From: JBBKXJ01 sp037969395
GTDB taxonomy: Bacteria; Pseudomonadota; Gammaproteobacteria; Pseudomonadales; JAUIET01
Direction: 5' to 3'
Length of the DNA stretch: 12,553 nt
NCBI GenBank assembly: GCA_037969395.1
Contig: JBBKXJ010000269.1
Location: 1-12,553 of the forward strand
Shown here piece by piece: positions 1-6,865 of the stretch (position 1 is its first letter; each line of letters starts with the position of its first letter). The notes beneath the pieces were generated by a model. That model had not been told where the DNA came from. It did not search any database and saw nothing but the letters and a program-made list of their open reading frames with translations. A program made the position numbers and the translations under genes.

Positions 1-3000
1 TCGACGATCAGTTTGTAGACAAAAACCTGTTTGTTCTGGCCGATGCGGTGCGCGCGATCGGTGGCCTGCGTTTCCACTGCCGGGTTCCACCATGGATCGT
101 AATGGATGACGGTATCGGCGGCGGTCAGGTTCAAGCCCGTTCCGCCGGCCTTAAGGCTGATCAAAAACAACGGTACCGCGCCACTCTGGAAGCGGTCTAC
201 CGGCGCGACCCGGTCGCGGGTCTTACCGGTGAGAGATACATAGTCAATTCCCTGCTCCACCACGGCTGCTTCGATCAAGCGCAGCATCGTCGTAAACTGG
301 GAAAATAAAAGAATGCGCCGGCCCTCGGCCACCAGTTCCGGCAGCATGCTCATGAGTAGTTCGAATTTGGCCGACTCCTGCACTGCTTGCGCGGCTTCCA
401 GTTTCAGCAAGCGCGGGTCACAGCACACCTGGCGCAGTTTCAACAGCGCGTCGAGTATTTCGATTTGGCTGCGGGCAAACCCCTGCGCTGCGATAACCTT
501 GCTAATTTGCCGATGGGTGCTGACCCGAATGGCATCGTACAGATGGCGTTGCTCTTCGGCCAGCGCGACACGGCGTATGATTTCGGTTTTTGCCGGCAGA
601 TCGGCGGCAACGGCCTCTTTGCTGCGGCGCAGCATAAACGGTGCGATACGCTTGAGCAACGCCTGGTGGCGGTCGCCATCTTGCATTTTCTCAATGGGCG
701 CACGGTACAGACGTTGAAATTGCCGCTCCTTGCCGAGGAAGCCGGGCATCAGGAAGTCGAACAAGGACCATAGTTCGCCCAAGTGATTTTCCATCGGCGT
801 GCCGGTCAGGCACAGGCGATGTTTGGCGCGCAAGCCCTTGATACGCTGGGTCACCTTGGCGCGCGGGTTCTTAATAACCTGGGCTTCGTCCAGAATCAGC
901 AGGTAGTAATGCCGGGCTGGCAAGATTTCTTCGTCGATATTGAGCAGGGGGTAGCTGGTCAGAATCAGGTCGGCATCGGCCAACCGCCCCTCCTGCCGCT
1001 TTCTGTTGGCGCCGTGCCAGGCGAGCACTCGCAACCCGGGTGCGAAACGCTCGGCCTCGCGCCGCCAGTTGGCGATCAGGCTGGTAGGCGCCACCAACAA
1101 GGAGGGGTTTTGCAGCCGTCCCGCGGCTTTTTCCAGTGCCAGGTGGGCGAGGGTTTGCACCGTTTTTCCCAGCCCCATATCATCGGCCAGCACACCGGAA
1201 AATTCATAGCGCCGCAGAAATTGCAACCATCCCAGACCCTCTTGCTGATAGGGCCGCAATTTAGTGCGAAAAGAAGGCGGCGGAATAAGCGGCGTTATAC
1301 CGTCAAAATTGCGCAACCTTAACGCCAGCGCTTGCAACGCTTCGTCCCCTCGCCATGCAAAGGCATCGCTGTGTGCGCTGTCGCCGTCAGCCAATTCCTT
1401 AGCCAATTGTTCAAGCCGGCTGACCTGACTGAGCGGCAACGGCAGGTATTGCTGCCCGCTCAGCTTGCCGCCATCGATCAATTCAAGCAATGTATTGAGA
1501 ATAGTTTGTAGCTGGGTCAATGGAACCGGTAGAAAACCGCCACCGTCCGGCAACTCGAACAAATAGTCTTCACCGAGCTGCCGGTCCGGCGGCAGGTTTG
1601 CAGCCGCCGCAATTTCCGTTGCACTGCCGGTCAGCGGACGCACACGCTTGAGTTGCTCAACCAGCAGCGGCAGCAGGTTCACCGCGTCGCCACCGACCAT
1701 AATCCCCAATTCCAGATTAAACCAGTCATCGTCCCCAGCCGGCGAATCTGTGCTGGCTGCATCGGTTAGCGCGTCGGTTAACATAGTGCCATACCAACGC
1801 TCGCCGCTTGACAAGCGGTAGCGAAACGAATCGTCAACGCGGATATCCCAACCCTCTTGCTGCAGTGCCGGCACTCCCTCCAGCATAAACGTCAGCCAGT
1901 CGCGTTCCGCCGGCAGCGTCAGCTCGTCGCGCAGTAATGCCTGGCGCACGGCCGCGCGGCTGCCGCTTGCCTCGGTACTGCGCCGCTGCAGCGGGAAAAA
2001 CTCTGCCAGGCGTTTTTGCAAGGCCGCTTCACCGGCAAGATCACGCTGCAGTTGATGCAACTCATCATTTTGTAGATAGCGAAACCAGTGCTGACCGGCC
2101 GGCAGCTCACCCTCTTCGCAGGCAATACCGTTGTACACAAACTGCAGGCGGGCGCGATCCACCCCTCCCGCCGACGCTAACAGCAACGCCGCAGCAAGCG
2201 AGGCGACTGGCACCGTTTTAGATCTGAGCTCCGGCACGCAGGCAATGTGAATTCGATCTTGCGCCAGCAACTGGCGATTGAACGCCGCAACCTGCTCGGG
2301 TTGCACGGCGGGTGAGTTGAGTATCCGGTCGAGCAGCGCTGCACTTAGAGGCAGCCTCCATTCACCACAGCAGCGATTTTCAGCATCAAAATAAAGCGGC
2401 GGATCGACTGCAATAATGGCTTTTTCGGTGTGTTGTGCCGGGAAGAGTTGCTGACTGCCATCGCGTGCTATCTGCCAGCACGGCTGCGCCGTCAATGCTG
2501 CGCCGGGTTTTAGCGCTTGCCCTTCCAGGCCGCCCCAATAACAACGCCCGGTCGCTACGCACTGTTGAATTAAGGTTGCTCCAGCTTTGCCGCGCGGGTC
2601 GCAGACCTTTGGCGTGTCTCTAAATACCGATAGTTGTTTGAGGACGGCTTTGTCGCTGTCGGCCACGTAGCGCGGGTAGTGGCCGCTGCGGCTGTACTTT
2701 GGCAGGTAAGCCTGCGCCTTCGGTACGTTGCGCGGTAATGCTCCACCACTCGCCGGCACAATCAATAGCTGCAGCCGTACGCTACACGCGCTGGCAATAC
2801 AATGCTCATGCAACGGCATGGGCTCAAGCAGGTAAACCAGCCGCTGCTGCGCTGCAATCGCCGAGGCAGCCGTTAAAGGAGAAGACCGCTGCCGATATTC
2901 TGCGCTTGAAGGCTCGGCATCGGTGCCGGATTGCGCACTTCGTTGCTGCTCGGCGGCAATAAGAGCGGCGGCCACATGCGCACAGTTCAATCCAGTTGCG

Positions 3001-3209
3001 CAGCTACATTCGCCGTCCACCTCGCACCCGGCTGAGCGCACATACACCCGCTGCGGCCCCAGTTCGGGCGCCTGCACTACAGCGGTCACTATCGACCCGG
3101 CGCTGCGTTCACGCAGCTCGGCAACCGCGCCCGAGTCGACCAAACGCTGGCCTTGGCTGTAAACCTCATCACCGAGTTGTGCGCGCAGTTTTTGCAGATC
3201 GCAGAGCAT
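1..3209 (-). CDS. SWIM zinc-finger SNF2-family DEAD/DEAH helicase (3' end outside window)
   Basis: An ATP-driven DNA translocase/helicase of the bacterial HepA-type SNF2 group; the substrate is unknown. I translated it from the ATG at 3209, which has AGGA about six bases upstream, and the frame stays open to the window edge (about 1069 codons). Near the N-terminus is a SWIM zinc site, C68-x-C70-x5-C76-x-H78, expected to bind DNA or protein. Residues ~80-640 form a long variable region with no motif I recognise. The motor follows: RPYQQEGLGWL, then Walker A DDMGLGKT (K682), DEAQVIKNP (D774), LTGTPMEN, FSQFTTML in the second RecA domain, AGGTGLNL, and motif VI DRAHRIGQ near residue 1055. Proteins of this build usually end soon after that, so only a few dozen residues are probably missing. 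The gene is divergent from a dehydrogenase relic. A role in repair or defence is possible but not shown. Confidence 0.93.
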   Translation of the reverse strand, partial: MLCDLQKLRAQLGDEVYSQGQRLVDSGAVAELRERSAGSIVTAVVQAPELGPQRVYVRSAGCEVDGECSCATGLNCAHVAAALIAAEQQRSAQSGTDAEPSSAEYRQRSSPLTAASAIAAQQRLVYLLEPMPLHEHCIASACSVRLQLLIVPASGGALPRNVPKAQAYLPKYSRSGHYPRYVADSDKAVLKQLSVFRDTPKVCDPRGKAGATLIQQCVATGRCYWGGLEGQALKPGAALTAQPCWQIARDGSQQLFPAQHTEKAIIAVDPPLYFDAENRCCGEWRLPLSAALLDRILNSPAVQPEQVAAFNRQLLAQDRIHIACVPELRSKTVPVASLAAALLLASAGGVDRARLQFVYNGIACEEGELPAGQHWFRYLQNDELHQLQRDLAGEAALQKRLAEFFPLQRRSTEASGSRAAVRQALLRDELTLPAERDWLTFMLEGVPALQQEGWDIRVDDSFRYRLSSGERWYGTMLTDALTDAASTDSPAGDDDWFNLELGIMVGGDAVNLLPLLVEQLKRVRPLTGSATEIAAAANLPPDRQLGEDYLFELPDGGGFLPVPLTQLQTILNTLLELIDGGKLSGQQYLPLPLSQVSRLEQLAKELADGDSAHSDAFAWRGDEALQALALRLRNFDGITPLIPPPSFRTKLRPYQQEGLGWLQFLRRYEFSGVLADDMGLGKTVQTLAHLALEKAAGRLQNPSLLVAPTSLIANWRREAERFAPGLRVLAWHGANRKRQEGRLADADLILTSYPLLNIDEEILPARHYYLLILDEAQVIKNPRAKVTQRIKGLRAKHRLCLTGTPMENHLGELWSLFDFLMPGFLGKERQFQRLYRAPIEKMQDGDRHQALLKRIAPFMLRRSKEAVAADLPAKTEIIRRVALAEEQRHLYDAIRVSTHRQISKVIAAQGFARSQIEILDALLKLRQVCCDPRLLKLEAAQAVQESAKFELLMSMLPELVAEGRRILLFSQFTTMLRLIEAAVVEQGIDYVSLTGKTRDRVAPVDRFQSGAVPLFLISLKAGGTGLNLTAADTVIHYDPWWNPAVETQATDRAHRIGQNKQVFVYKLIV

Positions 3210-3280
3210 TGATGTCCTGTGTTTACGACGGCGGCAGGCGTTCAAACAGAAAAGCGCGGCAAGATTTTGTAGAGCTCATC

Positions 3281-3308
3281 GTTATACCTTACAGGCAGGC
3301 GACGCCAA
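3281..3308 (-). promoter_or_regulatory. Candidate promoter of the SNF2 helicase gene
   Basis: On the minus strand TTGGCG (3303-3308) and TATAAC (3281-3286) are separated by 16 bp. They match the sigma70 -35 and -10 consensus at four and five of six positions. This predicts a leader of about 65 nt before the ATG at 3209. The elements lie inside the dehydrogenase relic, so if used the promoter was built from, or exposed by, that scar. It is weak evidence from consensus matching only. Confidence 0.28.
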
Positions 3309-3418
3309 TGACCTATGAATGGAATGGCAAACAGTTCGTCGTTATCGCGGCGGGTGGTTACGCTAAAAGTGGGACGAGGCTTGGCGATTACCTCGTTGCA
3401 TTCGCGTTGCAGGAATAA
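3293..3418 (+). pseudogene. C-terminal remnant of a PQQ-dependent (quinoprotein) dehydrogenase
   Basis: About 41 codons ending in TAA encode QATPMTYEWNGKQFVV, then AAGG and GTRLGDYLVAFAL. This is the typical C-terminal blade of membrane quinoprotein glucose dehydrogenases (gcd-like), which oxidise aldoses in the periplasm and pass electrons to ubiquinone. Intact family members are several hundred residues long, so nearly the whole gene is missing. The frame runs open further upstream, but only across antisense sequence of the SNF2 helicase, which has no similarity to the dehydrogenase. The piece is therefore a deletion or insertion scar, not a small gene. Upstream of about 3293 the homology stops abruptly. 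I see no ribosome-binding site that would support its expression. Confidence 0.75.
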
Positions 3419-3443
3419 AAAAGAAGGTCTGAGGGGGATTGGG

Positions 3444-3488
3444 GGGGTCGGCGACAACTGCGAATAGTTTTCATTTGTCACCGACCCC
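3444..3488. repeat. REP-like imperfect palindrome (GGGGTCGG hairpin)
   Basis: Arms GGGGTCGGCGACAA (3444-3457) and TTGTCACCGACCCC (3475-3488) pair at 13 of 14 positions around a 17-nt loop. Long GGGGTCnG...CnGACCCC palindromes between genes are typical of REP-type elements, which are often moved by RAYT (REP-associated tyrosine) transposases in gammaproteobacteria. No RAYT gene and no second copy lie in this window. It sits between the end of the dehydrogenase relic and the end of higA. It could also weaken transcription from either side, but neither flank has a U-run directly after the stem, so I do not call it an intrinsic terminator. Confidence 0.6.
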
Positions 3489-3589
3489 TTTATCCGTTTA
3501 CCGAAGTGACAAGCGTGATCATCGCTCGCTGCCGCGACTCGGTAGATAGTTGAATTAACTGTTAACATCACCATTTCACTCATCAAGTT

Positions 3590-3925
3590 CTAAATACCTG
3601 ACCTGTTTTCGTTGATTAGAACAGGCACAATTTTTTGCAGGTCGTCTTTCAACTGTTGTTCAACCCGCCAAATATCGTAGGCCTGCTGCATGCGTAGCCA
3701 CAAACCAGGATTATTATTTTCTAACCGCGAGACGCGCAATGCCATTTCCGTGGTGATCGGATGGGTCTCTGCCAATACCCGGTGCAGCTGCTGACGAGAG
3801 ACACCGATGCGTCTTGCCGTTTCAGCGATCGATAGGCCGAGTGCTGGCAAAATATCCTCACGTAATATCGCGCCGGGATGGGTCGGTTGCCGTTTCAGCG
3901 GGCGTTTAACTTTATATTCAGTCAT
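3590..3925 (-). CDS. higA: HigA-family antitoxin (HTH, XRE type)
   Basis: A 111-residue DNA-binding antitoxin that would neutralise the upstream toxin and repress the operon. It has the HigA hallmark HPGAILREDILPALGLS at residues ~16-32. A helix-turn-helix follows (SIAETARRIGVSRQQLHRVL, ~32-51), then the family-typical ITTEMALRVSRL and NPGLWLRMQQAYDIW. Length matches the family (about 100 residues) apart from a short C-terminal tail. The ATG at 3925 has GAGAAAG about four bases upstream and lies 8 bp after the toxin stop, so the pair is almost certainly one transcript. The toxin-first order is usual for higBA and unlike most toxin-antitoxin pairs. Confidence 0.92.
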   Translation of the reverse strand: MTEYKVKRPLKRQPTHPGAILREDILPALGLSIAETARRIGVSRQQLHRVLAETHPITTEMALRVSRLENNNPGLWLRMQQAYDIWRVEQQLKDDLQKIVPVLINENRSGI

Positions 3926-3933
3926 GATCTTTC

Positions 3934-4209
3934 TCAGTGATATTGTTCAAGATCCACTCTCAACGCGTCGCCTTCAAACCACTCGAAGGTAATACACCAC
4001 GGACCATTAATGTGAAGACTGTAGCGTTTCGGTTTACCTTTTAGCCCATGAAAGTTAAATCCGGGGCGGTTCAAGTCCTGCAGCGTCTGCGCTTGTTCCA
4101 ACGCATCCAGGCGGGTTAAACAGCGTGCTCGTAAGTCGTGACGAACTTTGCCGCTGTGTCCTCGATCAAATAATTCAGCGAGCCCTTTGTGCTTAAAGTT
4201 TTTTATCAT
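3934..4209 (-). CDS. higB: HigB-family toxin (RelE/ParE superfamily)
   Basis: A 91-residue toxin. HigB members are ribosome-dependent mRNA endonucleases that stop translation when freed from HigA. Recognisable elements are the start MIKNFKHKGLAELFDRG, the LDALEQAQTLQDLNRPGF segment, HGLKG, YSLHINGPWCITFEW, and the C-terminal DLEQYH. The start at 4209 was chosen over an in-frame TTG at 4224: it is an ATG, it gives the usual family length (about 92 residues), and it has GGAA six bases upstream. It is the first gene of the higBA operon and is transcribed from the promoter at 4292-4319. The sequence shows no disruption, so the toxin is probably active. Confidence 0.92.
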   Translation of the reverse strand: MIKNFKHKGLAELFDRGHSGKVRHDLRARCLTRLDALEQAQTLQDLNRPGFNFHGLKGKPKRYSLHINGPWCITFEWFEGDALRVDLEQYH

Positions 4210-4291
4210 TTTCAGTTCCAACAATTTTATTATTATGTTTGGGCAGAACCACGCTCATCCTTTGTTTCGCAAAGTGATCAGTGCTAAAGAA

Positions 4292-4319
4292 AGTGTAACA
4301 TAACATGCTACTATGTCAA
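4292..4319 (-). promoter_or_regulatory. Promoter of higBA with consensus -35 and extended -10
   Basis: Reading the minus strand, TTGACA (4314-4319) is a perfect -35. After 16 bp it is followed by TACACT (4292-4297), a four-of-six -10 with an upstream TG (TGTTACACT), the extended -10 signature. Transcription should start near 4285 and give a leader of roughly 75 nt. The leader can form a small CTTTG/CAAAG hairpin at 4260-4274. Position and orientation fit higB exactly. Confidence 0.7.
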
Positions 4320-4333
4320 CAGTCTTGTTACAC
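4293..4333. promoter_or_regulatory. Inverted repeat over the higBA promoter, likely HigA operator
   Basis: GTGTAACA (4293-4300) and TGTTACAC (4326-4333) are perfect 8-bp inverted arms, 25 bp apart. The left arm covers the -10 element; the right arm lies just upstream of the -35. Antitoxins of this family bind palindromes overlapping their own promoter, so this is the natural candidate for autorepression. The centre-to-centre distance is about 33 bp, three helical turns, which would place two dimers on the same face. Binding itself is inferred. Confidence 0.5.
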
Positions 4334-4382
4334 CTCCTTATTAGTCAACATTTAAAACGCGCGTTAATAGGATTGCGACGGC

Positions 4383-5804
4383 ATGATTAATCAACTGGCA
4401 GGCCTGATACGAGAATCTTCCCAAATCTTCACACCTCACGCCGGAAAAGTGGATACATCCCGCTGGCCCCGTGTGTGGCCGGGACTGACTCTCGATACGG
4501 AGGGAGGTTCGGCAACATCGTTTTACCCTGTCTCCGATTTTGCGCAAACAGCCATAGCGCTGGCGGTCAATGAGGTTCTGGCGCTGAGAAAATGCATCTG
4601 GAATGTCGATAGTGAGGCCCGAGTTGACCGCATGCTCACATCTCGCTGGTGTGATCACAGTGTGTACCCGATTGGATGGGACCTGCCGGCCAGCTGGGAC
4701 GAATTCTCCGGCGACTATCAGGCTCGGGACGGCTGGATTCGCTTGCACACCAATGCTCCACAGCATCGAAAGGCCGTTTTGCGGGTACTGAATCAGCCCG
4801 CTGACAAACACGAGGCGGCAAGCAAGGTATCCAACTGGCCGGCAGTGGAACTGGAATCAGCAGTGGTGGCTGCGGGCGGTGCTGCGGCTGTCATGATGAG
4901 TCGTGAACAATGGCAGGCGCATACGCAAGGGAAAGCGGTCAACAGCGAGAGTGTGGTTGCCTGGCAAGCATCAGGGAAGATGAATGCGCATGTTGATGAC
5001 CTGCTGTCACATGCAACGCCCGCGCGGCCGCTGCAAGGCGTGCGTGTGCTTGACCTGACACGGGTTCTGGCAGGTCCGGTGAGTACACGCTTCCTGGCGT
5101 CACTGGGTGCCGATGTGCTGCGAATCGATCCGCCGGACTGGGATGAGGACGGCATCGCGCTTGAGATGACGGTGGGAAAGCGCTGTGCTGGCCTGGATTT
5201 GCGCACCGAGAACGCAAAGGCCAGGTTTGAGTCGCTGCTGACAGACGCCCACGTGATCGTTCACGGCTATCGACGCGATGCATTACCCCGTCTTGGATTT
5301 GATGCACAGGCGCGTTCGCAGCTTAATCCTGCGTTGATCGATGTGGCACTCAATGCCTATGGTTGGACCGGGCACTGGAGTGCTCGGCGCGGATTTGACA
5401 GTCTGGTGCAGATGAGTTCGGGCATCGCGGAGTATGGAATGCGCAGGGCGGGTGCTAACCGGCCGACACCCCTGCCTTTTCAGGCGCTGGATCATGTAAC
5501 CGGCTACCTCATGGCAGCAACGGTGGTCTATGCCATCGCTCGGCGAGCCAGTGAGGGTCAGGTGCTGTCAGCGCGCTTGTCGCTGGCGCGGCAGGCCAGG
5601 CTGCTTCAAGACATGTCAGTGCCCGCTGCTGATACTGCACTGGCAGAACTCGACAAGTCTCACTTTACCAATTACAAGGAAGAGACACCCTGGGGAGAGA
5701 TACGCCGTTTACGCTTGCCCTATATGATAGAAGGTGTCGACTTGCGATTCAATCTGCCGGTGTGTCGCCTGCGAAGTTCGACTGCGCATTGGAGTGTGCG
5801 CTGA
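4383..5804 (+). CDS. CaiB/BaiF family (class III) CoA-transferase, two-part form
   Basis: A 473-residue enzyme expected to move CoA between carboxylic acids through an aspartyl-CoA intermediate; the substrate is not deducible. The C-terminal half carries the core: RVLDLTRVLAGPVSTRFLAS at ~222-241, then LGADVLRIDPP, CAGLDLR, and RRGFDSLVQMSSGIA, whose D339 aligns with the catalytic aspartate of the family. Residues 1 to ~200 look like a degenerate N-terminal transferase half; GDYQARDGWIRLHTNAPQHR is characteristic of this longer subfamily. The ATG at 4383 has only a distant AGGA (about 10 bases upstream), so the start is reasonable but not certain. The C-terminus (LPVCRL near the end) looks intact. 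It stands alone with no pathway partners, which is unusual for a catabolic CoA-transferase and suggests an acquired or stranded gene. Confidence 0.87.
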   Translation: MINQLAGLIRESSQIFTPHAGKVDTSRWPRVWPGLTLDTEGGSATSFYPVSDFAQTAIALAVNEVLALRKCIWNVDSEARVDRMLTSRWCDHSVYPIGWDLPASWDEFSGDYQARDGWIRLHTNAPQHRKAVLRVLNQPADKHEAASKVSNWPAVELESAVVAAGGAAAVMMSREQWQAHTQGKAVNSESVVAWQASGKMNAHVDDLLSHATPARPLQGVRVLDLTRVLAGPVSTRFLASLGADVLRIDPPDWDEDGIALEMTVGKRCAGLDLRTENAKARFESLLTDAHVIVHGYRRDALPRLGFDAQARSQLNPALIDVALNAYGWTGHWSARRGFDSLVQMSSGIAEYGMRRAGANRPTPLPFQALDHVTGYLMAATVVYAIARRASEGQVLSARLSLARQARLLQDMSVPAADTALAELDKSHFTNYKEETPWGEIRRLRLPYMIEGVDLRFNLPVCRLRSSTAHWSVR

Positions 5805-5892
5805 CGGCATCTGTCATGATCAAAACGAAGACAACACCGGTGTGCTCAATCTATCAATCAGAAGCTTGGCACGGTCCGAGCGTAAATTCGCT

Positions 5893-6024
5893 TCACTTCT
5901 ACAGCATAAACGTCTCGTACTCTAAATCCTCCAGGGTGCGACTTAAAATGATAAAACCAACGAAGATAGTGATGGTAATGGAACCAGCGAAACCGTAGCC
6001 AAAGAAACTGGGGCCTAGCATTTG
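5893..6024 (-). pseudogene. Broken copy of the pelG 3' end (direct-repeat relic)
   Basis: The minus strand encodes QMLGPSFFGYGFAGSITI, then an FVGFIILSRTLEDLEYETFML segment, the C-terminal ~42 residues of PelG. It aligns without gaps to 12035-12166 (132 bp each; about 26 mismatches by hand count, 80% identity). Most differences are in third codon positions, and only about five residues change. The glutamine codon near the end has become a stop (TAG at 5899-5901); the old stop TGA remains at 5893-5895. Upstream of 6024 similarity ends at once, so only the tail exists. The silent-change pattern implies both copies evolved as working genes before this one was cut off. The rest of the gene-free stretch 5805-6196 shows only the inverted repeat described separately. 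Confidence 0.85.
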
Positions 6025-6039
6025 AAGGTGAATATAGGT

Positions 6040-6109
6040 CAAATCTTGACTTTACATATTATCGCTTGTCATCTCGTTTCATCCTCAAATTATATTATGT
6101 CAAGATTTG
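6040..6109. repeat. 11-bp perfect inverted repeat in AT-rich DNA beside the pelG relic
   Basis: CAAATCTTGAC (6040-6050) and GTCAAGATTTG (6099-6109) are perfect inverted copies, 48 bp apart. The left arm is itself nearly palindromic (GTCAAATCTTGAC). The interval is markedly richer in A and T than either flank. It lies 15 bp inside the point where similarity to pelG ends, that is, at the inner edge of the putative inserted segment. It could be a recombinase or regulator site, or an element end. From 6110 to 6196 I see nothing beyond five-base hairpins. Confidence 0.45.
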
Positions 6110-6196
6110 CTTTACGCAGTCCAAATTAGTTTTGTTGCAGCAGCGGGAGTGATCGGTGCTGCGTTCACCGCTCGCACCGGGGTTCTGGATTTGAGT

Positions 6197-6709
6197 TTAG
6201 TGGTGGCGACCTCGATGATGCTTGATCATATCCTGAATGTCCGCCTGCTGCTCCGCGTCGAGGCCAGCATAGAAGGTTTGGTAAGCAGGACGAATTTCCG
6301 CCAAGGCGTCAGCCGATTTTTGCAGCATGTTTTGCATCGCCGCCAAGCCCGCGTCAACGTCTTGGGGTGGCATCTGCAAGCAACTGCTTTGAGCTTCTGC
6401 GCGCAGATCATCGACAACGCTGATTATTGGGGAGAGCGCTTGCTTCTGCTCGTCCTTTAGTTCCAGCTTGGCACTGAGCACCGCTTCCATAATGCGGGTG
6501 TTGTCCGGGCTAAGTTTGTCGCACTGGGCAGTCATGTCCAGGGATCCGTGACCGCGCCGATGGCCACCAAATCCGTGTTCGCCAGCGAACTTGCCATAGC
6601 CTGCGGCTTGTACATCGCCAGGCAGCACAGAGAAGCCCACAGCGGCGATGAAAAACAAAGCTGCAAGGGTGGTGAGTACGGTGGTAACGATGATTTTTCC
6701 AGTTGACAT
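6197..6709 (-). CDS. Spy/CpxP-like periplasmic protein with His-rich ends
   Basis: A 170-residue exported protein. Residues 6-29 are hydrophobic and followed by VQA-A, a plausible signal-peptidase site near residue 35. The mature part starts with a Gly/His-rich stretch (~37-55) and ends HHRGRHH, suggesting metal binding. Two LTxxQ-like motifs, LELKDEQ (~82-88) and LDAEQQ (~150-155), sit in long helices, as in the Spy/CpxP family of ATP-independent periplasmic chaperones and stress sensors. Cysteines at 63 and 110 could form a disulfide. The ATG at 6709 was chosen because AAAGGA lies at ideal spacing and the signal peptide begins there; the open frame further upstream adds a poor, non-exported extension. 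It is divergent from the two-component genes, the layout seen for cpxP and cpxRA, so it is a likely target or feedback partner. Family assignment is moderate. Confidence 0.72.
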   Translation of the reverse strand: MSTGKIIVTTVLTTLAALFFIAAVGFSVLPGDVQAAGYGKFAGEHGFGGHRRGHGSLDMTAQCDKLSPDNTRIMEAVLSAKLELKDEQKQALSPIISVVDDLRAEAQSSCLQMPPQDVDAGLAAMQNMLQKSADALAEIRPAYQTFYAGLDAEQQADIQDMIKHHRGRHH

Positions 6710-6787
6710 CGGTATTTCCTTTGCTAGTGAGTACAGGGTCAATGTAGCGTATGGAGGCGGGCGTTGGGTCTCAGTCACATTGCTTTG

Positions 6788-6859
6788 TGTAACAAAACAT
6801 TGCAAAGCCGCCATGTGTTACAGACTGTTACCAACTCGTGTTTGGGCAGGCCTTATACT
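6788..6859 (+). promoter_or_regulatory. Response-regulator promoter with tandem TGTTAC boxes, possibly leaderless
   Basis: TATACT (6854-6859) is a good -10 whose expected start, about 7 bases on, falls on the A of the regulator ATG (6866). No acceptable -35 lies 16-18 bp upstream. Instead TGTTACAGAC (6816-6825) and TGTTACCAAC (6826-6835) form an exact 10-bp-period direct repeat, at about -50 to -31. This is where OmpR-class dimers bind to activate. An inverted copy, TGTAACA (6788-6794), lies nearer the divergent periplasmic gene. Autoactivation plus control of the divergent gene is the natural reading; it is inferred, not shown. Confidence 0.5.
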
Positions 6860-6865
6860 AGGCGC

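Noticed and set aside
783..1322. 179-codon plus-strand open frame
   Set aside because: It lies antisense to the SNF2 motor motifs (Walker A, DEAQ), which are continuous in one minus-strand frame.
3444..3490. Intrinsic terminator for higA or the dehydrogenase relic
   Set aside because: The stem is strong, but the nearest T-run on the minus strand is about 20 nt beyond it and the plus strand has only TTT; the shape fits a REP element better.
3242..3586. 114-codon minus-strand open frame
   Set aside because: It is antisense to the recognisable dehydrogenase C-terminus and runs through the REP-like palindrome; its protein has no family features and no convincing ribosome-binding site.
4321..4382. 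Promoter for the CoA-transferase
   Set aside because: TTGTTA at 4325 has no -10 at 16-18 bp; TTTAAA is 20 bp away. Nothing good enough to annotate.
6116..6196. Terminator downstream of the Spy-like gene
   Set aside because: Only 5-bp stems (CGGTG/CACCG and GGTGC/GCACC) without a following T-run.
6107..6460. 117-codon plus-strand open frame starting in the AT-rich region
   Set aside because: Most of it is antisense to the Spy/CpxP-like gene, which has a clear signal peptide and Shine-Dalgarno; the first part shows no coding signal.
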